Assembly (NCBI GenBank): GCA_934541015.1
Contig: CAKTDC010000002.1
Location: 93,064-157,063, forward strand
Length of the DNA stretch: 64,000 nucleotides
Reading direction: 5' to 3'
Source of the DNA: an uncultured Luteimonas sp.
Lineage (GTDB): Bacteria > Pseudomonadota > Gammaproteobacteria > Xanthomonadales > Xanthomonadaceae
Below the pieces are notes generated by a model, which ran no database searches, had not been told where the DNA came from, and saw nothing but the letters and a program-made list of their open reading frames with translations. Made by a program: the position numbers and the translations under genes. Of the stretch, positions 16,226 to 26,463 are shown one piece after another. Each line of letters opens with the position of its first letter. Positions within the stretch are counted from its first letter, which is position 1.

Positions 16226-17050
16226 ATGTTTCCAGATCAGACCGCCACCCACACGCCCGTACTCCAGCGGCTGCAGCGCCTGTGGTCGCTCTGGCGCACG
16301 CTGGTGGCACAGGATCTGGAGGTGCGCTATCGCGGCACCCTGCTCGGACGGCTGTGGCCGGTGCTGCTGCCCCTGCTGATGCTGGCGATGTACGGTTTCG
16401 TCTTCGGCGCGGTGTTCCGGGCCCGCTGGCCCGGACTGGCCGAGGGCGACCATCTCGGATTCGTGCTCAACCTGTTCGCCGGCCTGCTGGTCCACGGGGT
16501 GCTTGCCGAGTCGGTCGGACAGGCGCCGACCCTGATGCAGAAGAACAGCAATTTCGTCCGCAAGATGGTGTTCCCGCTGCCGGTACTGGTAGCGGTGCCG
16601 CTGGGAGCGGCGCTGGTGCATTTCGCCGTCGGGGTGGTCCTGCTGGTGCTGGTGGCGGCCATCTTCCACGGCACCCTCCATGCCAGCGCGCTGGCCACGC
16701 CCCTCATCGCGCTGCCCTATGTCGTGATGCTTTTCGGCCTGTCCCTGCTGATCTGCGCGCTGGGCGTCTACCTGCGCGACCTGGGCCAGGTGACGTCGGT
16801 CCTGATCTTCATGATGCTGTTCACCGCGCCGGTGTTCTATCCGCGCGACCTGGTGCCGTCGGCGGTTGCCGGCCTGGTCGACTTCAATCCCATCACTTGG
16901 CCGGTGGCTGCGATCCGCGACGCCATCCTGCATGGCCACTGGCCGGCGCCGCTGGGCTGGCTGGGGTATTCAGCCGTGGCCGTGGTGGTCTTCTGGCTCG
17001 GCCTGGCCTGCTTCCGTATCCTGCGCCGCGGCTTCGCCGACCTTCTGTGA
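16226..17050 (+). CDS. wzm: ABC-2 glycan exporter permease (Wzm-like)
   Basis: This 274-residue inner-membrane permease belongs to the ABC-2 polysaccharide/polyol-phosphate export family, which moves undecaprenyl-linked O-antigen or similar glycans. Features include an amphipathic N-terminal segment, RYRGTLLGRLWPVLLPLLML (the conserved entry to TM1), and six hydrophobic segments, ending in FNPITWPVAAIRDAI before the last helices, as in Wzm/TagG. The matching ATPase gene (wzt) is not adjacent but begins about 7.2 kb downstream on the same strand, after gspE, gspF, an exported protein gene and a group II intron. The ATG at 16226 fits the family N-terminus. gspE follows 10 bases after the stop, so gspE-gspF may be transcribed from the wzm promoter. 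Confidence 0.88.
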   Translation: MFPDQTATHTPVLQRLQRLWSLWRTLVAQDLEVRYRGTLLGRLWPVLLPLLMLAMYGFVFGAVFRARWPGLAEGDHLGFVLNLFAGLLVHGVLAESVGQAPTLMQKNSNFVRKMVFPLPVLVAVPLGAALVHFAVGVVLLVLVAAIFHGTLHASALATPLIALPYVVMLFGLSLLICALGVYLRDLGQVTSVLIFMMLFTAPVFYPRDLVPSAVAGLVDFNPITWPVAAIRDAILHGHWPAPLGWLGYSAVAVVVFWLGLACFRILRRGFADLL

Positions 17051-17060
17051 GTCGAACCGC

Positions 17061-18749
17061 ATGAACGCATTGCCTGCCGTTTCGCCGCAATTGCTGGGCC
17101 AGATGCTGCTGGCGCGGGAAGCCATCCGCCCGGCCGACCTGGATCGTGCGCTGGAACTGCAGGCGGGCGTCGGGGGACGGTTGGGCAGCCTGCTGATGCG
17201 CATTGGCGCTCTCTCGGAGGAGCAGTTGCTGGACGCGCTGTCGGCGCAGCTCCAGATGCCGGTCCTCGGGCGTGACCTGCAGGCACCGGCTCCGCACGAG
17301 TGGCGGCTGCCCGACGACGTCGACCTGCCGGGCGACTGGATGGTCGACCGGCAGGCGCTGGTCTGGCAGGACCAGGAGGGCGCCGTCGTCTGCGCCAGCC
17401 GGGATCCCAACGCGCCCGACCTGCGCGAGACGATGGACTACCTGTTCACGGGCCGGCCCGTGCGATTCGTGCTGGCGCCCGGCCAGCTGATCGAGCGCCA
17501 GCTCGATGCGCTGTCGCAGGTGCGCCGGGCCGATGCCGGCACCGACGACGTTCGCCATCTGCGGGAACTGGCCGAGGAGGCGCCGGTGGTCGAACTGGTC
17601 AACAGCCTGGTCGCGCAGGCGGTCGAACAGCGCGCCTCGGACATCCACCTGGAGCCGGGCGAGCACGAATTCGTGGTGCGCTTCCGCATCGACGGCGTCC
17701 TCTACAGCCGGCTGAGCCTGCCGCGCGAGCGCTTCAACGCGGTGGCCTCGCGCCTGAAGCTGATCTCGGGCATGGATATCGCCGAACGCCGCCTGCCGCA
17801 GGATGGGCGCCTCACCGTGCGCGCCAGCGGACAGGCGATGGATGTGCGCGCCTCCGCCCTGCCGGGCGTGCACGGCGAGTCGATCGTGCTGCGCCTGCTG
17901 CCCAAGGAGCGCAAGGACCTGGCGCTGGAGCGACTGGGCATGGCTCCGGACCATCTGGCGATGCTGCAGGGCTGGAGCCGTGAGGCGCACGGCATCGTGC
18001 TGGTCACCGGCCCCACCGGCTCGGGCAAGTCCACCACGCTCTACGCCACGCTCGCGGCCAGCAACGACGGCCTGAAGAAGCTGATCACGGTCGAGGATCC
18101 TGTCGAGTTCCAGCTGCCCGGCATCACCCAGATCCAGACTCACGCCGACATCGGCCTGACCTTCGCCAGCGTACTGCGCTCGATCCTGCGCCAGGACCCG
18201 GACGTGATCATGGTCGGCGAGATCCGCGACCGGGAAACCGCAGAGATCGCGATCCAGTCCGCGCTGACCGGCCATCTGGTGATGTCCACGGTGCACACCA
18301 ACGACGCCATCGGCGCGTTCACCCGCCTGATCGACATGGGCGTGGAGCCGTTCCTGGTCGCCGCGCCGATGAAGGGCCTGCAGGCGCAGCGCCTGGTGCG
18401 CCGGTTGTGCCCGCACTGCGCGATGCCGGACGCCCACGTGCTGCCGGCAATCGCCGAGGAAGCCGAACGCTGGGCAGCCCGCGTACTCCCGGGCGAGCCC
18501 GCGCGCTGGATGGCGGCGAAGGGCTGCAGCCAGTGCCAGCAGACCGGGTACCGGGGACGCATGGGCATCTATGAACTGGTGCCGGTCACCGAGGCGATGC
18601 AGCAGGCGGTCGTGGCCGGTGCCAGCCACCAGCAGTTGCGCGCCATGGCGCGCGAGGACGGCTGCCGCTTCCTGCGCGAGGACGGCCTGCTCAAGGCCTG
18701 GCAGGGTGTCACCAGCGTGGACGAAGTGCTGCGGGTGACCGCGGTATGA
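17061..18749 (+). CDS. gspE: T2SS ATPase GspE
   Basis: This 562-residue cytoplasmic hexameric ATPase powers the T2SS pseudopilus. An N1E domain (about 1-160) binds GspL. Walker A GPTGSGKST is near residues 315-323, the Asp box TVEDPVEF near 345, Walker B DVIMVGEIRDRET near 380, and the His box TGHLVMSTVHTND near 405. The tetracysteine zinc site (CPHC, then CSQCQQTGYRGRMG) occurs near 450-500. The ATG at 17061 lies 10 bases after wzm. Here gspE and gspF run opposite to gspG-gspD. It is transcribed together with gspF, which begins 64 bases after the gspE stop. Confidence 0.95.
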   Translation: MNALPAVSPQLLGQMLLAREAIRPADLDRALELQAGVGGRLGSLLMRIGALSEEQLLDALSAQLQMPVLGRDLQAPAPHEWRLPDDVDLPGDWMVDRQALVWQDQEGAVVCASRDPNAPDLRETMDYLFTGRPVRFVLAPGQLIERQLDALSQVRRADAGTDDVRHLRELAEEAPVVELVNSLVAQAVEQRASDIHLEPGEHEFVVRFRIDGVLYSRLSLPRERFNAVASRLKLISGMDIAERRLPQDGRLTVRASGQAMDVRASALPGVHGESIVLRLLPKERKDLALERLGMAPDHLAMLQGWSREAHGIVLVTGPTGSGKSTTLYATLAASNDGLKKLITVEDPVEFQLPGITQIQTHADIGLTFASVLRSILRQDPDVIMVGEIRDRETAEIAIQSALTGHLVMSTVHTNDAIGAFTRLIDMGVEPFLVAAPMKGLQAQRLVRRLCPHCAMPDAHVLPAIAEEAERWAARVLPGEPARWMAAKGCSQCQQTGYRGRMGIYELVPVTEAMQQAVVAGASHQQLRAMAREDGCRFLREDGLLKAWQGVTSVDEVLRVTAV

Positions 18750-18813
18750 GCGGGGAGAGGGTGAGCCAGGGCGGCCTTGCCGCGGCCCGCGCGCGGATCC
18801 GGCGGCTCTGACC

Positions 18814-20025
18814 ATGCGGCGTTTCCGCTACCAGGCGATGAATTCCGAGGGCGTGTCGCTGGACGGCGAGATCGTCGCCGCCAGCGAGCGCGAGGCGGCG
18901 CGCTCGGTGGAGCAGCGCGGCCTGGTCGTGCTGTCGATCAAGGCAGGAGACGGGCCGTCCGGCGCCGCCGGGGTGCTGGGCGGGCGCCGGGCCCGGCTGA
19001 AGGCCCAGGACGTCATCCTCGCGCTGCAGGAACTCTCCACCCTGCTGACCGCCGGCGTGGGCCTGGCCGACGCCGTGGCGGCCCAGGCGCGTTCCAGCCC
19101 CCACCCCCGGATGCGCGACGCCTTCCAGGGCATCTCCGCGGGTCTGCGCCAGGGCCAGCCGTTCTCGCAGACCCTGGCGGCGGCCGGGCTGCCGGTCCCG
19201 CGTTACGTCGACACCCTGGTGCGCAGCGGCGAGAAGGCCGGCCTGTTGGCCCGGGCCCTGGGCGATGCCGCCGCGCAGATGGAGTACGACCGCACGGTGC
19301 GCACCGAGATGCGCCAGGCGCTGACCTATCCGGCGGTGCTGGTGCTGGCCGGGATCGGCGCGGTGGTGATGATGTTCACCTATGTCGTTCCCAAGTTCGC
19401 GGTGCTGCTCAAGCGCGCTCAGGACCTGCCCTGGCTGGCCTCGGCCGTGCTCAATACCGGGATGTTCGCCCGCGAGCACTTCTGGCTGCTGGGCGGGGCG
19501 GTGGCCGCCGGGGTCGTGGCCGCCACCTGGGCCCTGCGCAAGCCCGGGACCCGGGCCCGCCTGCTGGAGTGCCTGGAGCGGGTGCCGGTGCTGGGGGTCT
19601 GGCAGATCGAGGCCGAGGTGGCCTCATGGGCCCGGGTACTGTCGACCCTGCTGGGCAACCGGGTGCCGATGCTCGACGCCCTGGGGCTGGCCGCGGAAGG
19701 CGTCAATTCCCCCCGCCGCCGGGCCCGTCTGGAAGAGGCGACCCGGGCGGTGCGCTCGGGCAGCACCCTGGCCGACGCGCTCGAGGAGCAGGCCACCCTG
19801 TCCCCCACGGGCTACAACCTGGTCCGGGTGGGGGAACAATCCGGAGAACTGCCGGCCATGCTCGCCTCCCTCGCCAAGCTCTACCAGGAATCCGGGCGGG
19901 CGCGGATGCGCCAGTTCCTCGCCCTGCTCGAGCCGATCGCCATCCTGCTGATCGGAGGTGTCATCGGCCTGATCATGACCGGTATCATCCTGGCGATCAC
20001 CAGTGCCAACGATATTGCCGTGTGA
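18814..20025 (+). CDS. gspF: T2SS inner-membrane protein GspF
   Basis: This 403-residue polytopic platform protein has two homologous GspF cytoplasmic domains (about 70-190 and 270-395), each followed by membrane helices. Transmembrane segments are near 170-195 (VLVLAGIGAVVMMFTYVVPKF), 220-245 and 370-395. The motif LSTLLTAGVGLADAV and its repeat LSTLLGNRVPMLDAL show the duplication. It follows gspE by 64 bp and is the last T2SS gene on the plus strand; the rest of the system is on the minus strand starting at 16087. Confidence 0.94.
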   Translation: MRRFRYQAMNSEGVSLDGEIVAASEREAARSVEQRGLVVLSIKAGDGPSGAAGVLGGRRARLKAQDVILALQELSTLLTAGVGLADAVAAQARSSPHPRMRDAFQGISAGLRQGQPFSQTLAAAGLPVPRYVDTLVRSGEKAGLLARALGDAAAQMEYDRTVRTEMRQALTYPAVLVLAGIGAVVMMFTYVVPKFAVLLKRAQDLPWLASAVLNTGMFAREHFWLLGGAVAAGVVAATWALRKPGTRARLLECLERVPVLGVWQIEAEVASWARVLSTLLGNRVPMLDALGLAAEGVNSPRRRARLEEATRAVRSGSTLADALEEQATLSPTGYNLVRVGEQSGELPAMLASLAKLYQESGRARMRQFLALLEPIAILLIGGVIGLIMTGIILAITSANDIAV

Positions 20026-20094
20026 TTTGCGGCCGGAGCCGTCCGGGCTCGTGTGACAGGGATGTGATCGGTGGCAAGTGTCTGTAAATAGGGG

Positions 20095-20122
20095 TTGACT
20101 GTCATGTAAACAATTCGATAAC
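20095..20122 (+). promoter_or_regulatory. Sigma70-type promoter for the exported protein gene
   Basis: TTGACT (-35, 20095-20100) and GATAAC (-10, 20117-20122) are separated by 16 bp in a locally AT-richer stretch, giving the best housekeeping-type promoter seen in the window. It implies a 5' leader of roughly 180 nt before the ATG at 20314. The strength fits the strong codon bias of the downstream gene. Confidence 0.6.
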
Positions 20123-20313
20123 GTGCGCGGCGTAGCTTGCCGTCAGGTGACTGCGAGGGGGGGGTGGGGCTATGCTTCCAGCCGTTCCAGACGGACCACC
20201 TGCGGTAAACCGGTTGCCGGTGGGCCACCCACTGGTACCGGGGAAGGCGGGCAGCCGGTACAGCTACGCACTCGAGTCCACACTTTTTATTTCCAATGAT
20301 GGAGTCCATCGCA

Positions 20314-22041
20314 ATGACAACGAAGTTCAACAAGAGCGTTCTGGCCGCCGCCATTGCCGCAACGGCAATGCTGGCCGGCTCGGCGTCGGCTGCGCAGCTC
20401 GGCTACCAGACGCAGAAGCAGATCACCTATGCGAAGGATCTCTTCGCTACCGATTCGCGCACGATCGACCTGCCGGGTGAGTTCACCGTCCGCGCCACCA
20501 GCAGCTCCGAGCTCGCTTCGGTTGCCACGGTGGGCGCCGGTGATGTCGTCGAGATCGTGATCTCGCTGGGCCAGGGCAGCACCTCGGGCAAGTTCCAGTC
20601 CGCGTTCACGCTGGGTGTTCCGGCTTTCGGTACTGCGGGCATGACCGAAGCCGACCTGATCGCCAACATTCTCATTGGTGAGCAGCTCGGTGGCGCCGCC
20701 GGCGGTACGCCGCTCGACGTGATCGACCCGGCCGCGACCGTCAACTACAGCAACGGCGAGCGCGAAATGCGCGTCCGCTTCATCGCTGGCGGTGCCGGTG
20801 TCGACACCACCCCGGGCACCTCGTTCGCCTTCCAGCTGCCGACCCTGCGCCTGTACGACCTGCAGGGCGCGCTGCTGACCGGCAGCGCCGTCAACGGCGG
20901 CATCAGCATCACCAACCAGACCGACGTGCGCTCGATCCTGTCGGGCAACGCCCTGTTCGCCCGTTCGCTGTGGGGTGAAGTGGTGAGCTTCACCGGCACC
21001 AACCCGGTCACCACCTCCAACAAGTGGATCGACGTGCAGCGCTGCGGCAGCAACCCGCCCCGCATCCGCTTCAGCGTGGCGAACCTCGATCCGGCACCGA
21101 CCGTGGGCACCTCGTGCACCAACGGCGCCGGCGGTACCTGGTTCAACGCCGGCAGCATCAACGTCGCCATCCAGCAGCGCAACTCCGACGGCCTGACCGG
21201 TGCCCCGGCCATGTCCCCGGTCAACAACTTCGATGGCGTTGGTCCGACCGTGTGGAGCCTGGCCGCTACGCGCATCACCTATGTCGTGAAGGGCACCAAC
21301 CTGGCCGGCTTCGGCAATGGCAACAACCTGTGGCTCGACACCAGCGCCACCTGTTCCAAGGCCGCGGGTGCCTTCCTGCCGCTGTCGCTGAACGGTGCCG
21401 GTACCGAAGCCTCGGCCACGCACGTCATGGACGCGCCGGCTTCGGCCGCCCTCGGCCTGCACTACAACCCGCTGACCAACGCCACCGCTGCCGTTCCGAT
21501 GAACGTCTGCTTTGGTGCCCATGGTGGCGAGCTGGTGCCGCAGAACCTGTCGGCGACGGTCAGCTTCGACCACAACGTCCCGGCTCTGTTCGTCAACCCG
21601 CCGAACAGCGACGGCGCGCTGTACCCGCTGCGTCTCAACACCGGCCTGTTCGTGTTCCAGAACGTGAACCCGGGTGCCAACGCGACGGCGCAGTCGTTCA
21701 TGCGCGTGACCAACAACAACGCCGTGGCCTGCGACGTGGTCTTCGACGCCAAGGACGACCTCGGCCGCCTGTCGGATCCGGTCCGCACCACCCTGGCTCC
21801 GCACGCTTCCGAGCAGTTCAACATCGACGTGCTGGAGACCGGCGTGGACAACCGTCCGGTGTCGCGTATCACCGGCAAGTTCGGTGATGGCACAGGCAAG
21901 TGGTACCTCCGCATCAGCCCGGAGTGCGCGAACTTCACCGCTTCGGCGCTGAACCGCAACGCTACCGACGGTACGGTCACCGACCTGACCCCGGCCAAGA
22001 ACGAAGTGTGGCTGACCCCGACCACCAAGCTCAACCCGTAA
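20314..22041 (+). CDS. Abundant exported protein, S-layer-like candidate
   Basis: This 575-residue protein belongs to no family I recognise. The ATG at 20314 has GGAG 9 bases upstream and begins a clear Sec signal peptide (basic MTTKFNKS, hydrophobic core, ASA cleavage near residue 26); two earlier in-frame ATGs at 20296 and 20299 lack one. The mature protein is rich in Ala, Thr, Asn, Gly and Val, poor in Lys, has several cysteines likely paired, no membrane helix and no LPXTG-like or PEP-CTERM tail, and looks beta-rich. Codon choice is strongly biased to a few C-ending codons, suggesting high expression. It has its own promoter and a strong terminator, and lies between gspF and wzt. T2SS-secreted surface-layer protein is an inference from composition and neighbours only. 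Confidence 0.75.
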   Translation: MTTKFNKSVLAAAIAATAMLAGSASAAQLGYQTQKQITYAKDLFATDSRTIDLPGEFTVRATSSSELASVATVGAGDVVEIVISLGQGSTSGKFQSAFTLGVPAFGTAGMTEADLIANILIGEQLGGAAGGTPLDVIDPAATVNYSNGEREMRVRFIAGGAGVDTTPGTSFAFQLPTLRLYDLQGALLTGSAVNGGISITNQTDVRSILSGNALFARSLWGEVVSFTGTNPVTTSNKWIDVQRCGSNPPRIRFSVANLDPAPTVGTSCTNGAGGTWFNAGSINVAIQQRNSDGLTGAPAMSPVNNFDGVGPTVWSLAATRITYVVKGTNLAGFGNGNNLWLDTSATCSKAAGAFLPLSLNGAGTEASATHVMDAPASAALGLHYNPLTNATAAVPMNVCFGAHGGELVPQNLSATVSFDHNVPALFVNPPNSDGALYPLRLNTGLFVFQNVNPGANATAQSFMRVTNNNAVACDVVFDAKDDLGRLSDPVRTTLAPHASEQFNIDVLETGVDNRPVSRITGKFGDGTGKWYLRISPECANFTASALNRNATDGTVTDLTPAKNEVWLTPTTKLNP

Positions 22042-22056
22042 TCCGGGAAGGGCAAC

Positions 22057-22078
22057 GGGCTCCGGTTCATCGGAGCCC
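22057..22078 (+). other. Short hairpin after the exported protein gene
   Basis: GGGCTCCG (22057-22064) pairs perfectly with CGGAGCCC (22071-22078) around a 6-nt loop, just upstream of the main terminator. It may stabilise the 3' end of a strongly expressed mRNA. Confidence 0.45.
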
Positions 22079-22092
22079 TGGTTCGGACTTGA

Positions 22093-22121
22093 AGCGGGCG
22101 ACGGAAGTCGCCCGCTTTTTT
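22093..22121 (+). terminator. Intrinsic terminator, group IIC intron target
   Basis: A perfect 10-bp stem (AGCGGGCGAC 22093-22102, GTCGCCCGCT 22107-22116) with a GGAA tetraloop is followed by six T residues (22116-22121). It terminates the exported protein gene. The group II intron begins two or three bases after the T-run, the known target preference of class C introns. Confidence 0.9.
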
Positions 22122-22556
22122 GTGTGCGCCCGGCAGGGCACACCTGCTAGGAGGTGAAAGTCCTCTACTGGCCCAGCAAGGGGAACAGCTAGCGGAAGGC
22201 AAGGGCGTTTTCGGGTGACCGGACATCTGGAGGAAGCCGGAAGCAAAACGCTGGCCTGACGAACAGGAAGCGGATACTAGGCGACGCGTTGGGGTGAGGC
22301 AGCCCAGAAGGCCAAAGCCCGGTACTTGCACGGACGACGTGGCGTAGATCCGACAGGCATAAGCGGGAAGGCAGGTGCGCAATACCCGGGGAGATCTCGC
22401 CTTGCGGATGAAAGTCCGACGTAGCGATGCGGAGCGAGAAGTCAGCAAAGGCCATAGTAGTCGGCGACGACGAAGGGCCGAACACGAGAGACCGCGATCA
22501 GGACCATCGACCTCGATGCATGACGCAGACGCACAAGCCCGGGAGACCGGGGCCGG

Positions 22557-22577
22557 GAGCCGAGAGCCGAGAGCCGA
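22557..22577 (+). repeat. Heptamer tandem repeat GAGCCGA x3 inside the intron
   Basis: Three perfect copies of GAGCCGA lie end to end, followed by a partial GAGC, in the 5' part of intron domain IV. Because 7 is not a multiple of 3, copy-number change alters the frame between the ATG at 22519 and the downstream reverse transcriptase frame. As it stands, the two are out of phase. Confidence 0.7.
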
Positions 22578-22634
22578 GAGCAGGGGCAGTCCCCCGAGGG
22601 CAGGCTGGACGGTGCCGAGGCGTGCACGGCGGCG

Positions 22635-23929
<1,295 letters not shown>

Positions 23930-24210
23930 ACCGCCGTATGCGGAACCGCACGTACGGTGGTGTGGGAGGGGCTGGTGCGCCAGCCCCTACCCGATTGTCG
24001 GCCGGATTACCTTCGGTGTGCTGGCCGGCAGGGACAAATCGTCCGCTCGCGGTACTGCGCCGGTTTGGTGCATGAATCGTGGGACGAGTGTCTCCGCACG
24101 ATTGCGACCCCCCGTTACCGCGTTCCGTCCCGCTTGCACCCGGCGGGGGGCCGCCGCAGACGTCCGGGTGTCGCCGGGTTCGCCTCCTGCGGCCCTGTGT
24201 GACACGGGCC

Positions 24211-24216
24211 TATAAT
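24211..24216 (+). promoter_or_regulatory. Consensus -10 for wzt
   Basis: TATAAT at 24211-24216 is a perfect -10 hexamer 53 bases before the wzt GTG start. The best spaced -35 is weak. The ATG embedded in TATAATG (24215) is in frame with wzt, but if this box is the promoter that ATG is not transcribed, which supports the GTG start at 24269. Confidence 0.55.
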
Positions 24217-24268
24217 GGCCGTTTTCGCTGCCGACCCCGTGCCGGCTCCCTGCCATCCAAGGAACCTC

Positions 24269-25537
24269 GTGGACGCGACTCCCCCCGCCCTCGTCGTCGA
24301 CGGGGTAGGCAAGACCTATCGACTCTGGGCGACTCCGGCCAGTCGATTGTGGGTGCCTCTCCTTTACCGGATGGCGGGTTGGTTGCCCTGTCACGCGGTT
24401 TCCGCGCGGATACGCGCACGCGTGCAGGGCATGCTGCACGAGCACCGCGCGCTGCAGGATGTGAGTTTCGACCTGCCCCGCGGCGCCGCCCTGGGCATCA
24501 TTGGCCACAACGGCAGCGGCAAGAGCACGCTGCTACAGATCGTGGCCGGTGTCCTGGAGCCGACCACGGGAACGGTCCAGGTCAACGGCCGGGTCGCCGC
24601 CCTGCTCGAACTGGGTTCGGGCTTCAACGCCGAGTTGACCGGTCGCGAGAACGTCCGGGTCAATGCCGCCATTCTCGGGCTGACGCCGGCGCAGGTGCGC
24701 GACCGCATGGACGACATCATCGCCTTCGCGGAGATCGGCGAATACATCGACGAGCCTGTGAAAACCTACAGTTCGGGTATGGCGTTGCGGCTGGCGTTCG
24801 CCGTGCAGGTTCATACCGATCCGGACATCCTGATCGTGGATGAGGCACTGGCGGTCGGTGACGCGGCCTTCCAGGCCAAGGCAATGGCCAGGATCGACGA
24901 AATCCTCGCGCGCGGCACCACCCTGCTGTTTGTCGGTCACGATCTCAATTCGCTGCGTGCGTTCTGCCATCGCGCGATGCTGCTCGAGCACGGACGTGTG
25001 GTCAGCGAAGGGCTACCCGAGGACGTGATCGCCGAGTACCTGCACAAGGTGCACAGCAAGGCGCTGACCAGCACCTTGGGCAAGCGCGAGATCACGCGCG
25101 TCGATGGCGGCTATGGCTTGGATGACGCCTGCGTGCTGGAGTCCAGCCTCAACGACGGATTGCCCCATATCGCGCTGCGCCACGGCGACCGGCTGGAGTT
25201 CCGCTTCCGTATCCGCCTGCGTGCCGGTTTCGATAAACCGCAGTTCATTTTCGATGTGCTCGATGGCCGTGGCCTGCAGTTGACCGGACGCAGGATCGAC
25301 CTGCCTGCTGCCGGCGGAGGCGACGATGACATCGTTGATGTGCGTATTTCCATGGAGGCCCTGCTGCAGAGCGGTGTGTACCGCATCCGTACGCGAGTGG
25401 TGGACGCGCCTTCCTTGGAGCTGACCACGGTGCTGGCGCGACAGGATGGCAAGCTTTCGTTTGAAATCGTCGACGATTGCCGCGACCGCTTCACCGGATT
25501 GTTCCCCGTGCCCATGGAGATCCGGGTAGCGCCATGA
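24269..25537 (+). CDS. wzt: ABC glycan exporter ATPase (Wzt-like) with C-terminal glycan-binding domain
   Basis: This 422-residue ATPase of the ABC-2 polysaccharide exporter partners with Wzm. Nucleotide-binding domain (about 1-250): Walker A GHNGSGKST near 79-87, signature YSSGMALRLAF near 166 (a degenerate LSGGQ typical of Wzt/TagH), Walker B DILIVDEAL near 186 and a switch histidine in FVGHDL. A C-terminal extension of about 150 residues resembles the Wzt_C immunoglobulin-like domain that reads the chain-terminal modification of O-antigen. The GTG at 24269 has AAGGA upstream; an in-frame ATG at 24215 lies within a -10 box. It stands about 7 kb from wzm and directly upstream of the glycan operon, overlapping the next gene in ATGA. 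Confidence 0.9.
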   Translation: MDATPPALVVDGVGKTYRLWATPASRLWVPLLYRMAGWLPCHAVSARIRARVQGMLHEHRALQDVSFDLPRGAALGIIGHNGSGKSTLLQIVAGVLEPTTGTVQVNGRVAALLELGSGFNAELTGRENVRVNAAILGLTPAQVRDRMDDIIAFAEIGEYIDEPVKTYSSGMALRLAFAVQVHTDPDILIVDEALAVGDAAFQAKAMARIDEILARGTTLLFVGHDLNSLRAFCHRAMLLEHGRVVSEGLPEDVIAEYLHKVHSKALTSTLGKREITRVDGGYGLDDACVLESSLNDGLPHIALRHGDRLEFRFRIRLRAGFDKPQFIFDVLDGRGLQLTGRRIDLPAAGGGDDDIVDVRISMEALLQSGVYRIRTRVVDAPSLELTTVLARQDGKLSFEIVDDCRDRFTGLFPVPMEIRVAP

Positions 25538-26463
25538 GTCCGCGCCGGATGCTGTTCCATCGTGACTTCCACTTCTACACCGGTGGGCATGGCAAGGTCT
25601 GGGACTATTTCCGGCATGCGCTGTCACTGGGGTGGGATGCGCGGGTCTACCTGACGCCGCAATCGCTGCGCCACGCCGACAATCCATGGATGGCGATGCC
25701 CGAACGGATCGAGCCGGAGTGGAGGCCGCAGACGGCCGATGTGCTTTTCCTGGCCGGAATGGATTGGCGCGCGCTGCGGCAGCGCGCGCCGGGCGCCGAC
25801 AGGCCCGTCGTCAATCTGGTGCAGCATGTCCGCCATGGCGATCCGGGACTGCCGCTGCGCGAGTTCCTGGTCCGGCGCGCGCACCGTATCTGCGTCAGCC
25901 ATGCGGTGGCCGCAGCGATCACTGCGACGGGGGAGGTAAACGGTCCGGTGACGGTGATTCCCGCCTCCCTCGATTTGCAGGTCTTCAATCTACCGCCCGC
26001 GGAGGAGAGGGAGACGCCGGTGTTCGTCGGTGCGCTGAAGAATCCTCCGCTGGGCGCGGCAATCCAGGATGCGCTGACGGAGCGGGGCCTGCACGCCGAA
26101 CTGGCCTGCGAACTGATGCCGCGGGCGGCGTATCTGGCGCGCCTGACGCGTGCGCGGCTGGCCATCCTGCTTCCGCACGCCGAGGAAGGGTTCTACCTGC
26201 CGGCGCTGGAAGCGATGGCGCTCGGCACCCCGGTGCTGACCCTGGATGCCATCGGAAACCGCGACTATCTGCGCCACGGCGAGAACGCCTGGGTCGTGGC
26301 GCCGGATGCCGGCGTCATCGCGGCGGCGGCGGCGGCCCTGCTTGCCGACAGCAGTCTCCTCGAACGCCTGGCCGGGGCCGGCAGGCGCAGTGCCGCGGGC
26401 CACGATCCGTCCCGGGAGTCCGCCGCGTTCGCAACCGTGCTTGAATCGATGGGAAAGACATGA
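25534..26463 (+). CDS. Glycosyltransferase, GT4-like
   Basis: This 309-residue GT-B-fold glycosyltransferase starts at the ATG at 25534, overlapping the wzt stop. The N-terminal half carries FHFYTGGHGKVWDYF and binds the acceptor. The C-terminal donor-binding half shows the GT4 pattern EEGFYLPALEAMALGTPVLT near residue 217 and GENAWVV thereafter, the nucleotide-sugar E-x7-E signature. No membrane segment is present; it is cytoplasmic. The donor sugar cannot be read from sequence. It probably builds part of the glycan exported by Wzm/Wzt. Confidence 0.8.
   Translation: MSPRRMLFHRDFHFYTGGHGKVWDYFRHALSLGWDARVYLTPQSLRHADNPWMAMPERIEPEWRPQTADVLFLAGMDWRALRQRAPGADRPVVNLVQHVRHGDPGLPLREFLVRRAHRICVSHAVAAAITATGEVNGPVTVIPASLDLQVFNLPPAEERETPVFVGALKNPPLGAAIQDALTERGLHAELACELMPRAAYLARLTRARLAILLPHAEEGFYLPALEAMALGTPVLTLDAIGNRDYLRHGENAWVVAPDAGVIAAAAAALLADSSLLERLAGAGRRSAAGHDPSRESAAFATVLESMGKT

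Noticed and set aside
24215-24268. ATG at 24215 as the wzt start
   Set aside because: It lies within a perfect TATAAT box; the GTG at 24269 has a proper ribosome binding site and gives the expected N-terminus.
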